Shown here: one piece after another, positions 24,831-36,633 of the stretch | How positions within the stretch are numbered: the first letter of the stretch is position 1 | Layout: the number at the start of each line of letters is the position of its first letter | Assembly: GCF_002078875.1 (NCBI RefSeq) | Contig: NC_034412.1 | Span: 9,834,041 to 9,898,040, forward strand | Direction: 5' to 3' | From: Numida meleagris | Lineage: Eukaryota > Chordata > Aves > Galliformes > Numididae | DNA: 64,000 nucleotides | Position numbers and translations under genes: made by a program | Notes under the pieces: model-generated | Database searches by the model: none | Seen by the model: only the letters and a program-made list of their open reading frames with translations | What the model was told of the DNA's origin: nothing

Positions 24831-27800
24831 TGAGCAGCATGGAGAAGCACTCAGAATGGCACAGCAAAGCGTTAGGAGCATGAGCCCACACAGTTGTAGT
24901 GCCTTTGCTGTGTGGAGTGGAGTGAGACCTCTGGGGCATACAGAGAATGTGTCACCTTTGCAGCCAAGCAAAGTGAGAATACGAAGTTGTATTGTTGTTG
25001 AAGGAAAGGGATGCAAACAACAGGAGAGTGCAGCTACTACTGAGCAAGCAGAGAACAAATGACAAGGAGGTCACTGCAGGGACCTGTACATCTGGAATAC
25101 AAGTGCATCGCAGTTAAAGCAGAATAACCGGGACACAGTAATTAAATCACGGCCTTGGATTTAATTTATGAAGTGTTACAGGCACACGCTGTAGCATAAA
25201 GCTCTGTTTACTGTGAAAGATTCTGTTTCTGACGTCTGCTGAAGAAGAGGGAATTAAGATTAATCTGTCTCATGTCCAAAGGCTGTGTAAGACAACTGAT
25301 GCATACAGCCTGCTACTGTCAAATGGAGGAACTTCAAACTTGGATCCTGGCACAACAAACCATTGCCAAGGGCTTCTTGCTCAGTGAGAAGTCTGAGTCA
25401 AAAAAAAAAGGACAGGTGAGGAAGGCAAAGATAAGCTGAGAAGACTGTCATCGTTTCCTACAAACTGCACAGAAAATATGTAGGTTTCCCTCCATCCTAA
25501 TATTGCAAGATCCTGGGTGCCACAATATTGGAATATCTGTAGGACAGATACAACCAAGGCATCTTTGCCAAATATAATCACAGTTGGACACATACTTCCC
25601 GTGCTCCACAGGAATGGAATTCTCTTGTGGATCAGAGATTCCTATTTTATTCCCTTTGGACAAATCAAGAAACGTGCTGGGTGCTTATGAGTTGCAGGAT
25701 CTCTGCCATTGAGACTTAATCCAGTTAAGGTGTACTGGCAGCTAAGGCCTGCTGTTACACTGCTAGCCTAATGGATTAACCTCTGCTCTCATATCCCTTT
25801 AAAATGGAATAATTGTGCTGTCTGGCCTAGGTGCCCTGAGGAATCCCACGTGCTTGGGAAATTCTTGAAAACCCTTGGATAAAAGTCATTAGGAAAGAGG
25901 AGGGAGAGAGGGGAAAATCGTGTTACATTGTTGACTTATGGTCAGCGTTGTCCTCGAAATGCTGTTTTGTCATCAATATTTCTTCATTAGGAATAATGAT
26001 TTTTCCACATTTACTGCCAGCTGATTCAAAGCTGTCCAAAAGCAGAATGTGTCATGAATCTCTAAAATGCATTCACTGGCAAACTCTAAACAGAGATGAT
26101 TAGAAAAATAACACAGCGGAAATACTGGGTGTCTTGAGGCTGCCAGGGGAACTTTTAGTGAGATATTTTGTCCAATGTATTTACATATTTTAAAAATGTT
26201 CTTAGTACACTTTTGTAAAAGCAGTATGCAATATTTCTTCAGATCTTTCTTGCATATTGTATCAGGACTGCAGTGAGAACCGGGGAATACACTTAGCTGA
26301 TGAAGGGAAATTGTGTAATTGATAGGCAGTGAGGATATGACCTTGTGGTATATTCCCACAGTAAAGTTAGGTGGGAAACAGTTTTTTCCATCATGCAGAA
26401 CTTTTTGAGATATCAACATTTTCCCCCACATTTCAGTAAATGCAGATCCTTCCTACATTGATGCTTTTATCAGAAAATTATCTCCTATCTCCTCTCTATG
26501 TTGAATACATGCTTTGAATTCATGAATTTAAACCTTTGTAGAGAGAAGGCTTGCACATTTTCTCTCTGCTCTCTTCACTCTCTTGTTACTGCATGAATTA
26601 TCTGTGTTAGGCAATGCAAATCACATAGCAAGGGATGGCTATGCCCCCAACAGCTTAGTGTCTAAATAGTTATGACAGACAGATAATGCAGTAGTCTAAA
26701 AAAGGTTAATGCAGTCCTTGGATGTACAAACAGGACCATTCCAAGCTAGTTGCATGGAGTTGCGTTGCCTCTGTATTGGACTCCAGTGTGATTGTGATCA
26801 GAATATTCTGCCATAAGCATTAGTATGGAACGTACCTACTCCATCATCCATCCTTAGTGGTGGATGTTTGTCTGATTAGCTCACATTCCTAATCTGACAT
26901 TTAAAAGTGACTCATGTCCAAGATAAGTTTGGACACCCTGTGCCTAATTCTTCATCTCCAGATCACACCCAGACTCTGGCCAAATCTTAAGAATCTTGCT
27001 GAATAAGAACTCAGATTAGGGCCTTTGCTATTCATCTTCGTAGATAAAACCTGCATCTCAGCTCTAGTGACCTTGAATCTCTGCAATACCCTTCTCTAAA
27101 AATGCAATTTCTCCCTGTTTATGCTCAACTGGAATGCAGCTGCAGAGATCACTCTCCATCTTGTCACTTAGGCCAGATTGTCCCTGCCTCTTTAATCATC
27201 TCTCTGGTTTCATTTCTGCATCAGATCAAACAGAAGCTTCTTGTCTTTACTTGCATGGCTTGTAGTGACCTATTCCCTCCATTTTTCCTCTCGTATTCTC
27301 CAGTGACATATCAACTCATCCTTCCCATCTGCAGGTATCTATGTTCAATCTTCAAGCACTTATGTTTCCCTTTTGTGCTGTCTTTGTCTTTTCCTCAGAA
27401 GCATCCCATTAAACTTCACTCAAACTCCCTCCGGATCCTCTTTCAAATTCTTCCTTAACCTTTTCCTTGGCTGGGCTGTCTACAGATTGCTTGTCAATAG
27501 TAAAACATTTAGAGTGCTGAGACCACAATTTCCCTTGCTGACCAGGCTTTTCCACAATCAGAGCATCAGAGTGGTAGTATAAGCAAAAAACATATGATAA
27601 TAGAAATAAAATAACAAGAAGTTAGAACATGGCATCATGTAAGTTCCCCCCCCTCGGTTCGGATTTGCAGTATTTCTTATGCCACAGAGGACAGTAAATG
27701 AGGTTTCTGAATGAAATATAGGAACTGGTGTTCCCTTTCCCTGTTTCCCTATGACCCACTGAGTAACGATGGCGTTTCCAGTGGTTTCAGCAGGGAAGCC

Positions 27801-29261
27801 TCTGTGGGCACCTCTTACTGTCCCCCTAAGGTAAGACCAACATGTGGCAGCCAGACTGTGATGAGGGAAGGTCACAGCCAAGGTTATGAACCTTTTTCAT
27901 GCAACATTGGAGGACTCCAGTCTCCCAGGCATGCTGCCAGCATATCACCTTCTAGTTGTGCCGAAATTATTTTGAACCAGGACCTAAAAAGGGCTGGAGG
28001 GGCCAAAGAAGAATGTTGAAATGACATAGTTTCGTCTTCATGCAGTTTAGTACTAATTTTGTCCTTTGTCTTTAAGGTGCCTTTTAAGTGCTGTTTGTCT
28101 CTGTGGGAAGCAAATGGGTCACGTTGTTCTGTGTTTCTACTGTAATACGCTGCCTGCTATTTTTCTTTTAGATTATTTGTGTAATCTTTTTTTATGCAAT
28201 CTGTTTGTTCTTGAGTCTTGCAAGCTTTGCCTTTGCTACTTCTTTCTCAATAAGCAGTGCAACTTGTTCTGTATTCACTCATGGGTATTGTGCACACAAC
28301 AGGCTGGGTTATTTCACCCAGTGTGAAAATATTAAAATGGGGAACATGTGTGGGCACTTAATTGTGGTGAATCCAACCACAAATACCTTTGCCGTTGGTA
28401 ACTGGCACGCAGGAAAAGCAGACCTTTGTTTTGTTTTTATCAGACATGATAGATGCATTGTTTCTGGTGGGGTTTTTCTGGTTTTCTAAGGAAATGAGGC
28501 TTGTGCAATCACACTGCCTGTGTGCATGTGCCTATCTTGTTTGTCAGTTCCTCCCTCACCATCAACTCTTGAAACTAATAGCCATTTTCAGCCACATCTG
28601 AATAAGACATGGGAGTCAGGAAAAGCAGCCTGGCTTTACAGAAGACTTGTGAGTTCACAGGCTGCACTGAAGTCTGCAGAAGGTGCTGTCTCTAACAGCT
28701 GCATTGCTGCAAACCATCAGTTGTGTATTCAGCCGTGTGCCTTTGCATGGATCCAGACACCCAACTGTAAGCTCCCAAATCTGAATATTTTGGCTTACTT
28801 GCTCTTATCCTTTGGGCGAGTGAGTCAGTTGGTGGTGTTGCTAGGCACAGGAGCTTGTGTTTTGATTCTCACTGGAGTGGCCATGTCTCATGAAAAACAT
28901 TGTTTGCTCCAGGCCACAGCACTACAATTTGCATATAAACTTATGAAAAAGGAAGCTTTCTTTAAGCTTTCCTGTATGAGGGTTTACAGTAGCATTTCTG
29001 TCTGTGTACATAACAACAGAAGCTGGACTTCTCATAAATGTGGATGGGTTAAGTCTGTCACTGTCTGAATGGGAATCTTCTGTGGAAAAACCCAGAAAGA
29101 GGAAGGAAAGCCTAAGGAAATACCAACTTCAAGGGGAGAAGTTGGCTAAGATCTGTGTTGTGCTGCTCTCTGGTTTGTACCTGGCCACCAGCAGCGAAGC
29201 TGGGGAATGCCTGAGAGGCGTGCAGGAATGTAGCCTCAGGGCACCTTTCGGAGGCAGAGAA

Positions 29262-29378
29262 GATGTCTTTATGCCCTTCGCTTAAAGGGAGGACAGAGGT
29301 ACAAAGGCACCGAGTGATTTGCCAGGGATTACAAGAGTACATGCCTAAGCTAGGAAACAGACCGAGATTTCCTGACGT
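29262..29378 (-). mobile_element. MIR-like SINE remnant, minus strand
   Basis: The segment GCTTAAAGGGAGGACAGAGGTACAAAGGCACCGAGTGATTTGCCAGGGATTACA, then CTAGGAAACAGACCGAGATTTCCTGA, follows the reverse-complement MIR core (TTTTACAGATGGGGAAACTGAGGCACAGAG..GTGACTTGCCCAAGGTCACA..CAGAGC..GAACCCAGATCTCCTGA). It is strongly diverged and lacks the ends. Confidence 0.65.
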
Positions 29379-31884
29379 AAGAAGTGCGGCCAGAAGTGTG
29401 GTCTATGTATAGACAGCTTCTGCAGCGAGTGGAGAGCTGCCTTGGTCAAGGGGGGACATAGCATTGAAGTATGCGAGAGTGGCTAAATTATGAATGTGAG
29501 GAGGAGGGAAGAAAAGATTCCCACATGTTCTACTCAGATGTTAACAAAGAAAGCTGAGAAGTGTTTGCATAGACACTACATTATTCTGTGTCCAAATGCC
29601 TCATAAAAATAATACCGGATGATCACAGAATGGCACACCAGGGAAAATAAATTCTTCAGCGGAATATTCCCGCTGGAAAAACACTGTGTAAAGTAATACA
29701 CTAATAGCTTTCAATTTCATGTTTTATATATGGAGATATTAACGGCTCCCCAGACATCTCTTCATATTACAGCCCCGCTGTATGAGCAGTTTGGAGAAGG
29801 CCCTGGAGCAACTCAGTCTTGTCCACACAGAGGACCAAGCTGTGCTCTCCTGTTGTACATGCAACTCCTGTGCTGTGTACAGTAGGTTTTTTCTGCCTCT
29901 TTCCCATAGAAGTACTGCTCCAATGGTTCTCTCCAGTGGGATTTTTTTTTATTTTTAATTTTTTGCTATTTCCTAGTTCTCATGTTTTTTTCCATTCTTC
30001 CCCCATGCTCTATATCCTCATCACCATGCTGGGAAGCCTGCATTCCTTCTCTGCTTGTAAAAGAGGACCCCTCACAAGAAGCATTACAGTGGAGTGATTA
30101 AAGCACAACACTGTCAAAACACTAATAACAAATGCTAAATAAATTAACGTTTAAAAAAACATCTATTAATTCCTATTTGGAGGAAGTTCCAGATTTGTCT
30201 TCGTTTACCTGGTAACCTCTCCACTTTGCTCAGTCAAGATATCTATCACATCTTGCCACGTAGAAAAGTAGCTCACATACCTTGTTCCCTAGGTGTAGCC
30301 TACTGAAGGCTGGGGCAGGCAGGGAATAAGGTGTGAGGACATGTGTGCTGGAAGCTGGCCCACTGCTCTGGGACAGCTGCCCTATGGTTGGAATGGCAGG
30401 ACTTGTCCAAGTCCTTTTAGGAAGTTGTGCAGTATTTGTTTAGAAAAGTTAGTAAGTGTAGGCCATAGTGTGAGAGAACATTGTATCATTGCTGGATTAC
30501 TTAATTATTACTGGGTGCATATTATCTGCATGTGTTTTTATGAGTAATTCTGTCTTCCTGATCTCACTCGAGCTCTTGTTTTCCTTCTGTCCTTCCCACT
30601 TTTCCTCATCCACACTACCCCACCTGCTGAGGAGGAGTGCAGTGTCCCATGGCTGGGGACACCTCAATTATTCTTAAGTTTCTTTGAGTGAAGCCCCAGA
30701 CCGTAGCTGCACTGTTGCCTTTGGTGGGGCTATCCTGTGCAGAGTGACCAAGGCTGTCCTAACTTCCTTCCATGACTGCTGGCCAAGGACATCAAATCTG
30801 CACAGGATATCACAGTTTAGCATAAATGGTTGCCTTTCACATAAGGTGTGTGTGCACCTACTCTTCTTTATCATCTCTACACTGCAGTTTTCTCTAGAAA
30901 AATGTCTTTTCCCATTATATGAGACGCCCTATTGCTCTGAAATTCTCTCTTCACCTCTGCTATGTAATGTTTTCAGCAACAATGTAAACAAGGCATCAAG
31001 CCTCCTGCCTGTGCTCCTGCAGGTTTTTTCTGTTACATTTTCATTTGTGTGCTGCATTAGGGACCTTTCTCAGAAACAACTAGAGTTCTTAGGACTTGCC
31101 TTAACCTTTGTTAGTAGCTTCTGATACACTTTTCTTGAATTATGGTAAGAATCAAGTATTTGCACATCAGTTTCTTGAGGAATGGTTTTGGTCTTTGAAT
31201 AGATAGTATCTTAGTCAATATTAATATTCAAACACACAAAAAAGTCACTTTTCCATGTAGGAGATGGTATTGCACTTTTTGTAATCACCAAGTCTTTGGC
31301 TATTACTTTTTGTTTAAAATATGAACTAGCTCAGCACCAGCATGCTAGCAAGAGCATAAGGATTGATACTGCTATAGTAGCAAAAGCATAAAAAGTGAAA
31401 TCCTTTTGCTGGTATAATTGGCTCTACTGAGACAATTGGTTTAAGCTGTATAAGCAAAAATGACTCTTTAAATGGTAAAAATTGTGCTGCCACCAGGCAG
31501 CTTGATGAGGCGTCCTACCACAAAATCCTTTCATGTGGAGGCAAGGCTTTCGGCACAGGTTCATGCCATCTAGCTGAGTAGCTGAGACTGACTATATAGC
31601 TGTGTTAGATCATAAGTGAATGCTTTGCATCTGGGGGCTCAGGCTCCCTACGATGATTGCTAGCTGGAAGCACCAGCAGTAGTGATTTCACTGTAGTTTT
31701 GGTGGCCAGTTTCAAGCTTCTCTTGATTGTTTCATGTAGGGTAGCACTGGAGTGTGTTCCAGAGTGCTGGATCATTGCCAGCGGTGGCATCAGTTGCCCC
31801 TGTGCTGGCTGAGCTGCTGTGTTCCTGCTGCCTACTGTGCAATGGAAGCATACAGGAGTGCTTTCTCCCCAGCTGTGGATAGGA

Positions 31885-31921
31885 GCCTTCACTGACCCAT
31901 GTTCCTTCCTTCTGGTGGCAG
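31885..31921 (+). other. Branch point and 3' splice site of LPP exon B
   Basis: TTCACTGAC gives a CTGAC branch-point core with the branch A at 31895. It is followed by a short C/T-rich stretch (CCATGTTCCTTCCTTCTGG) and CAG ending at 31921. The pyrimidine tract is interrupted by GGTGG just before the AG, so this is a moderate rather than strong acceptor. The spacing of branch A to exon, about 26 nt, is typical. Confidence 0.7.
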
Positions 31922-32091
31922 GTCGCTGCGCTCGCTGTGGGGAGAATGTTGTTGGGGAAGGCACTGGCTGCACAGCCATGGACCAGGTCTTCCATGTGGA
32001 GTGCTTCACCTGCATGATGTGCAACAACAAGCTGAGAGGGCAGCCTTTCTATGCAGTAGAGAAGAAAGCCTACTGTGAACCCTGCTATATT
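31922..32091 (+). CDS. LPP: LPP internal exon B: complete LIM1 zinc-binding domain
   Basis: This exon is two bases plus 56 codons, from RCARCGENVVGEGTG to EKKAYCEPCYI. All eight LIM zinc ligands are present. Counting from the Arg after the split Gly, they are C2, C5, H24, C27, C30, C33, C51 and C54. The spacing is CX2C-X18-HX2C-X2-CX2C-X17-CX2C, a canonical two-finger LIM domain. In LPP the three C-terminal LIM domains target the protein to focal adhesions and mediate nuclear co-regulator contacts. The acceptor is GGCAG ending at 31921, with a good branch-point match (CTGAC, A at 31895, 26-27 nt upstream). The donor is ATT followed by GTAAGT at 32092, a near-perfect consensus. The exon begins in phase 1, matching exon A, and ends in phase 0. 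Zyxin, TRIP6 and LIMD1 are paralogues, but the close match of both exons to LPP makes those unlikely. LIM2 and LIM3 lie beyond the window. Confidence 0.96.
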
Positions 32092-32650
32092 GTAAGTACT
32101 TGTGTGGTTTTTTTTCGTCCTCCAGTTGCTAAGGTGTAGACATCAGAAACATTTTTCTTCATTGTTGTACTGTTACCTTACAGCCAAAACCAGGCAATCT
32201 CACGGCAAACCAATGGGCACTAGTTTTCTGTGGTCTTCAGAAGAATCCAGATCACTTCAGCTTCCTTGGTTAACTTCATTTTTCTGCTCTGTCCAAGCTG
32301 TGAAATGAAGTGGCCAAAGCAAGAGAAATAGATGCTTTTGGTGCTGAATGTAGCTCTGAAAGGAGCAGGCAATGCAGTGGTTTTTAAGAGATGGTGTTAA
32401 TCTGAGAAGCTTTTTTTTGTGTTGAGAAATCTGTTACCAAAACCCTTGGAGATGTTGTTGCCCACTAAAATGTAGATGAGATTCAAGATAGCGCTAAAAC
32501 TTCTGAAATCATGACTTTTGTGTTGCTTAAAGAAGTTAATGGAAGTCTTTCCACTGAACTAACAGCTGTTGGATTTGATATCTTTTGAAGCTTACCTTAT
32601 CCAAAAATTTCATTTTATGTCTCTAACAAGCTCTTAGATTGAACAATTAA

Positions 32651-32684
32651 CTGCACCTTTTAAGAGGCTGCACCTTTTAAGAGG
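32651..32684. repeat. Perfect 17-bp tandem duplication
   Basis: CTGCACCTTTTAAGAGG occurs twice head to tail without a mismatch, about 560 bp downstream of the exon B donor. Perfect identity suggests a recent slippage or duplication event. Confidence 0.95.
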
Positions 32685-35600
32685 CTCCCATAAGAGACAG
32701 TTGGAACCTGTTGTACAGTTGTAAATTAAAGAAAAATCACATAACATGCCTGAGGCCTTACCTTGCTGTGACCTTAGCATACAGTACGTTGGGAAAACGT
32801 CTATAATTGAGAATAAGAAAGGCTCCAGAACATTCTTAATGCATTGATGGGTCTTCCTTTAAACCTCGAAATTAGAGTCTTTTTTTATAAACTATTGATT
32901 TTCTTACCCACTGTTAAATTAAGCTTATTTTAAACTGAAATCTAGTTTAAGGTTGGTAACGATAGCATGCAAGTTGTTCCTCTTCGTATTTTCTTGCAAA
33001 ATTTTGTGAAAGCCAATGTGCCACCAGTATGCTGCATAGCATCTTTTATTTACACAGATGGTGAAGTTTTGTTTGTTTGTTTTTGGGGGGATGAAACGGA
33101 CTGAGGCCCTTCCATGATTAGGCCGTATTTTTGAAAGCAGAAGCTTTCTGGTATGCCAATAATTAAAGAAATAATAGATATTTCTGAAAATGCTACTGCT
33201 ATCCAATTATTTTATTTCTGCAAAGACTTTTCAGTGGGATTATTGCTGAAATACTGAATATTGAAAGGGCGGATTTTGTCTTATTTACAGTAGCAGCAAT
33301 AAGTGAGTCATGGTAATTGACTTTTAAAACCTACATGATTTTTTGAATGAAAAATGTACCCCTTAAACACTATTTCCTTTTTCTTGTTTGCGCTGAAATG
33401 ATTGTGTGATAAAAAATGTTAATTTTTAGGAAGTTTGGTGACCACGTGCAAAGCTCTGCAGATTTCAGGAAGGTGTGTTCATAATGCCATGGGAGCATCT
33501 TCAAACACCAAGTTAAACATCTCATTCACTTCAGGATGGAATTGACTTCATCTGCTTGCAGATTGATGCTTTTCCTCTTTTTTAAATCAAGCAGGCATTC
33601 TTCACTACTCATCTGCTTTAGTTTGGGAAAACATCTGCATTAGCCACTGTAGTAATGGTTTAAGATTATTTAATCCCATTACTTATACACTTCATTAGCC
33701 TGAGTGAATTGTTGGCAAGGGTTCAGTAAACTTCCTACATTGGGAGATAAAAGGATAAAAAAAAAAAAGGAAAGGAAGAAGGATTCTGTTCCTCATTTTC
33801 TTTCAAATTTATCTTCTATCTATTTAAGGGATAAAGGAATGATAATTGCCTGGTTGCATCTGCGTTTGTGTGTTCCATGATACGGCTTTGCAGCTCTGAG
33901 TACAGAGCAATGAGTAAACATTTAATAGCTTTCTCTTATATAATCAGAAGGGGCCTTTAAATGCTTACCAATGCAATCAACAAAAAAAGGGTTATGGACT
34001 TAACCCAAAACACTTCTGAGTCCATCTGCTGCTGCACATGTAGGGGAAAGGGTGGCCCTACTGGTAAGTGCTGCGTATGTGTAGCTTGACAGCTAGTACC
34101 GTGAGTGTGGAAGGGAAAGCGGGAATCTGGCAATCTGATGGAACAAAAATAAATAACTCAAGCAACTATCAGACTATTACTCCTGGAAGAAGCAAGTGTT
34201 GGGAGGCTGTCTTGTTACCCCTCAGACAGCTCAACGCTTTGCTGTGCTGAAGGTCAGGTTCGCGAAGGGGTTGGGCCCCTGCTGTGCTACTTAGGCTTAA
34301 AGAAATCTGTTTCAGAGTTATGTCTGATTGATTTTTCAATGAAATGATGTCCGCATTGGCTTCAGTGGGATGATGAGTGTCTGAGTACACTGAAGGCTAG
34401 GGCTAAGTTGGCAGGTTGCTCTTGCAAATGGACTTGCGGCCCTTAAATTGCTGGAGCATGGTCTGAATGCTGTTGTTTTCAGGTGTGTGATGCAGTCATA
34501 CTGAAGTCAATTAGAGTTAATCACCTGCCTAAAATGTAACTTGTGCTTAAGGATTTTGCCTCTAATTTGTGTTTTTGACCTTTCTCAAGTCCCACTCTCA
34601 GAAAATAACCTGAAAACGTGGAGTTCTGTATAAAATGATGGGACTGAAGATCCCAGACTCAGATTCCTGTAGGCCTGAATCCCCATGGAAAGCAAGGCCT
34701 TGAGGCCAGGCAGTGAACCAGTAGCTGCAGCTGGCTCTGGAAACAGGATTCTCAACTGGTATAAATCTGAGTTAATCAGTGATGCTTATTTACTGGTCTG
34801 CCTAATTCATACTGATTTCTACCCCCACATCCCTACCTCCTCATGTTCAAAATTCTTGACCTGTTGTGCAGACCACTAGGCCAAGCTGCTGCGTTAATAT
34901 TAAAGAAAGTCAACTCCAATTCATTTGCCTGGTCTTGGTATATAAATTCATGAATTCTTGTTTTTAATAATTCCCTTGTGTGACTCATGGCCATACACAT
35001 ATTGAAAAACAATGCAAAAATAAAAATACACTTTTTTTCAACAATTAGAATTGGCTAATCTTCTCAGTTTGTTACATGACTCTTTTTAGATGTGGTGGAG
35101 TGAAGACATAATTAAGATTACTGTGAAGAGCTGCGTTTAATTAGTATTTATTCAATACCAGGCTTAAATAGCCTGTAGAAGTGTTGTTTTTTGCTTTTGT
35201 TTCTGATGTCAGTCATGATCCATTTAAGAAGAAATTATCCAAAAGTCTGTGAATTAACATCAAAGGAAGTCAGTCACCTGTCCGAAAATGTTTACTAACT
35301 GGAATTTGAGTACCAGAGTTCATTTCTTTCACAAAAAATTTCCCCTACCCAAAGAGTGGTCACTATCATTTCCTTATGAATGCAGTGAGATCTGCTGCCA
35401 ATGTGTTTGCTGATTTTGCTCTACATCCAAGGATTCTTTCATTATTAATGTTATTTCTAAAAGAGTACCAGTCTTCTCCATTAAGACACTTCTGCTCCTG
35501 CTCAACTAAAAGCAACTGTAAAAAAAATAAAGTGTTAATAGGAAGCAGATGTCTCCTAGTCATTATGACAGTCAAGCAACATCTGAAATATCACAATAGG

Positions 35601-36442
35601 GTTTCCATTGTAACCAGCTCACTGCTGTACATGTGATGAATACAGTGTCTGCAATATGTTATCAGTATACTTTTCCCCTCCCTTACAGGACAAATTACTG
35701 ACAAAAAAAAAAAACATTTGGTTTGCTTCCTCTAAGTAGCTGAAGAGATTTTAGCGTTGGGTTCAGTGCAGAGAAAAGGTTAGGAGTAATATCAGCGGAA
35801 CTATTGTTATAAAAGATTGAAGAGCAAGATGTTAGAACAATGCCAGCTGTCTGCTTTCCAAATACAGTATTATCATAAGGACTGAACACAAGGTTAACCA
35901 GACACACTAGTTTGGCAAGGGTGATGCTGCTGTTTTGTGAATGGGGTGTTCTTTGATGTCCTGATGACTTTCTCCAGGACATGGAAATTTCCCTCTGTTC
36001 TTTATCCCCTTTCCTGAAGGTTCAGTGGTTGACAGTGGGAGATAAACTCTCTATGAGGTTGAGGGCTGAGAGGTGCCGAGCACCTACACTTAACACAGAA
36101 AGCAGCAAGATCTGGCAGATGCTCCTGGTGACTTATTTCTTCTGCCATGTCTGAGTCAATGCGACCCACTGCTGGACCCAAAGGAAGTGTCACAGAGCAA
36201 AGGAGATGAGGAAGGAGAAATAGCCATGGTCAGATGAAAAGGAGTTCAGAGAAGTTGTGGGCTGAAAATGAGGAGTGATTGAAGGAGGAAGAAACCGTGA
36301 CTCATGCCTGTCTGTCTGCCTAAAGCAGGAGAAGACAGAGGGCATGCTCTGCGATTCTGTTTGGAGACCTGGGGATGGAGGTTGACCTTGAAAATATAGC
36401 TTCTAGCTTTCTGGCCTATCAAGACTGTAGTTCAGTAGAAAA

Positions 36443-36633
36443 CTGGATATTAGGGAAAACATCTCCAAAAAAGTGGCTGGGCACAGGCTGCCCAGGGAGG
36501 TGGCAGAGTCACCGTCCCTGGAGGCAGTCGAGAACCATGGAGGTGTGGCACTGAGGGATGTGAGTCAGTGAGGATGGGTTGGGGTTGGACTAGATGATCT
36601 TAGTGGTCTTTTCCAACCTTCATGATTCTATGA
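36443..36633 (+). mobile_element. CR1 LINE 3' fragment, plus strand
   Basis: It begins at TGGATATTAGGG and continues with GGCACAGGCTGCCCAGGGAGGTGGCAGAGTC, CCCTGGAGGCAGTCGAG, GGTTGGACTAGATGATCTTAGTGG and TTTTCCAACCTTCATGATTCTATGA. This covers the C-terminal codons of CR1 ORF2 and the whole short 3' UTR, ending in an ATTCTATG-type tail. It is 5'-truncated, as most CR1 copies are. Confidence 0.93.

Larger units (their letters stand above)
6968..31921 (+). other. LPP: LPP intron between exons A and B (24,954 bp, GT-AG, phase 1)
   Basis: The donor is GTGAGC at 6968 and the acceptor GGCAG ends at 31921. The contents I can name are: an ancient CR1/L3-like fragment (about 8100-8350), a CR1 3' tail (13645-13729), MIR-like remnants (about 14546-14692, 24610-24830 and 29262-29378), a G-quadruplex motif (16525-16545), a short tandem duplication (16173-16205), a T9A11 tract (22797-22816) and CpG-retaining patches near 12.06 and 21.0 kb. 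The stretches 8.4-12.0, 16.6-20.2, 21.1-24.6, 24.9-29.2 and 29.4-31.9 kb otherwise show only unique intronic sequence with short chance open frames. Confidence 0.93.

Noticed and set aside
25973..26431. 152-aa minus-strand open frame
   Set aside because: No protein family is recognisable, there is no supporting splice or promoter signal, and the length is within the range expected by chance in a window this size.
31605..32030. 141-aa open frame on the minus strand overlapping exon B
   Set aside because: It is an antisense shadow of the conserved exon with low-complexity composition and no recognisable domain.
31819..32139. Open + frame running from intron through LPP exon B into the next intron
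   Set aside because: It begins at GTG, not ATG, with an in-frame TGA just upstream (31810-31812), and runs past a strong GTAAGT donor. The real coding part is the spliced exon 31922-32091.
34740..34790. AACTGGTATAAATCTGAGTTAATC, resembling an old amniote repeat (ACTGGTGTAAATCAG type)
   Set aside because: The match is too short and too diverged to support an element call.
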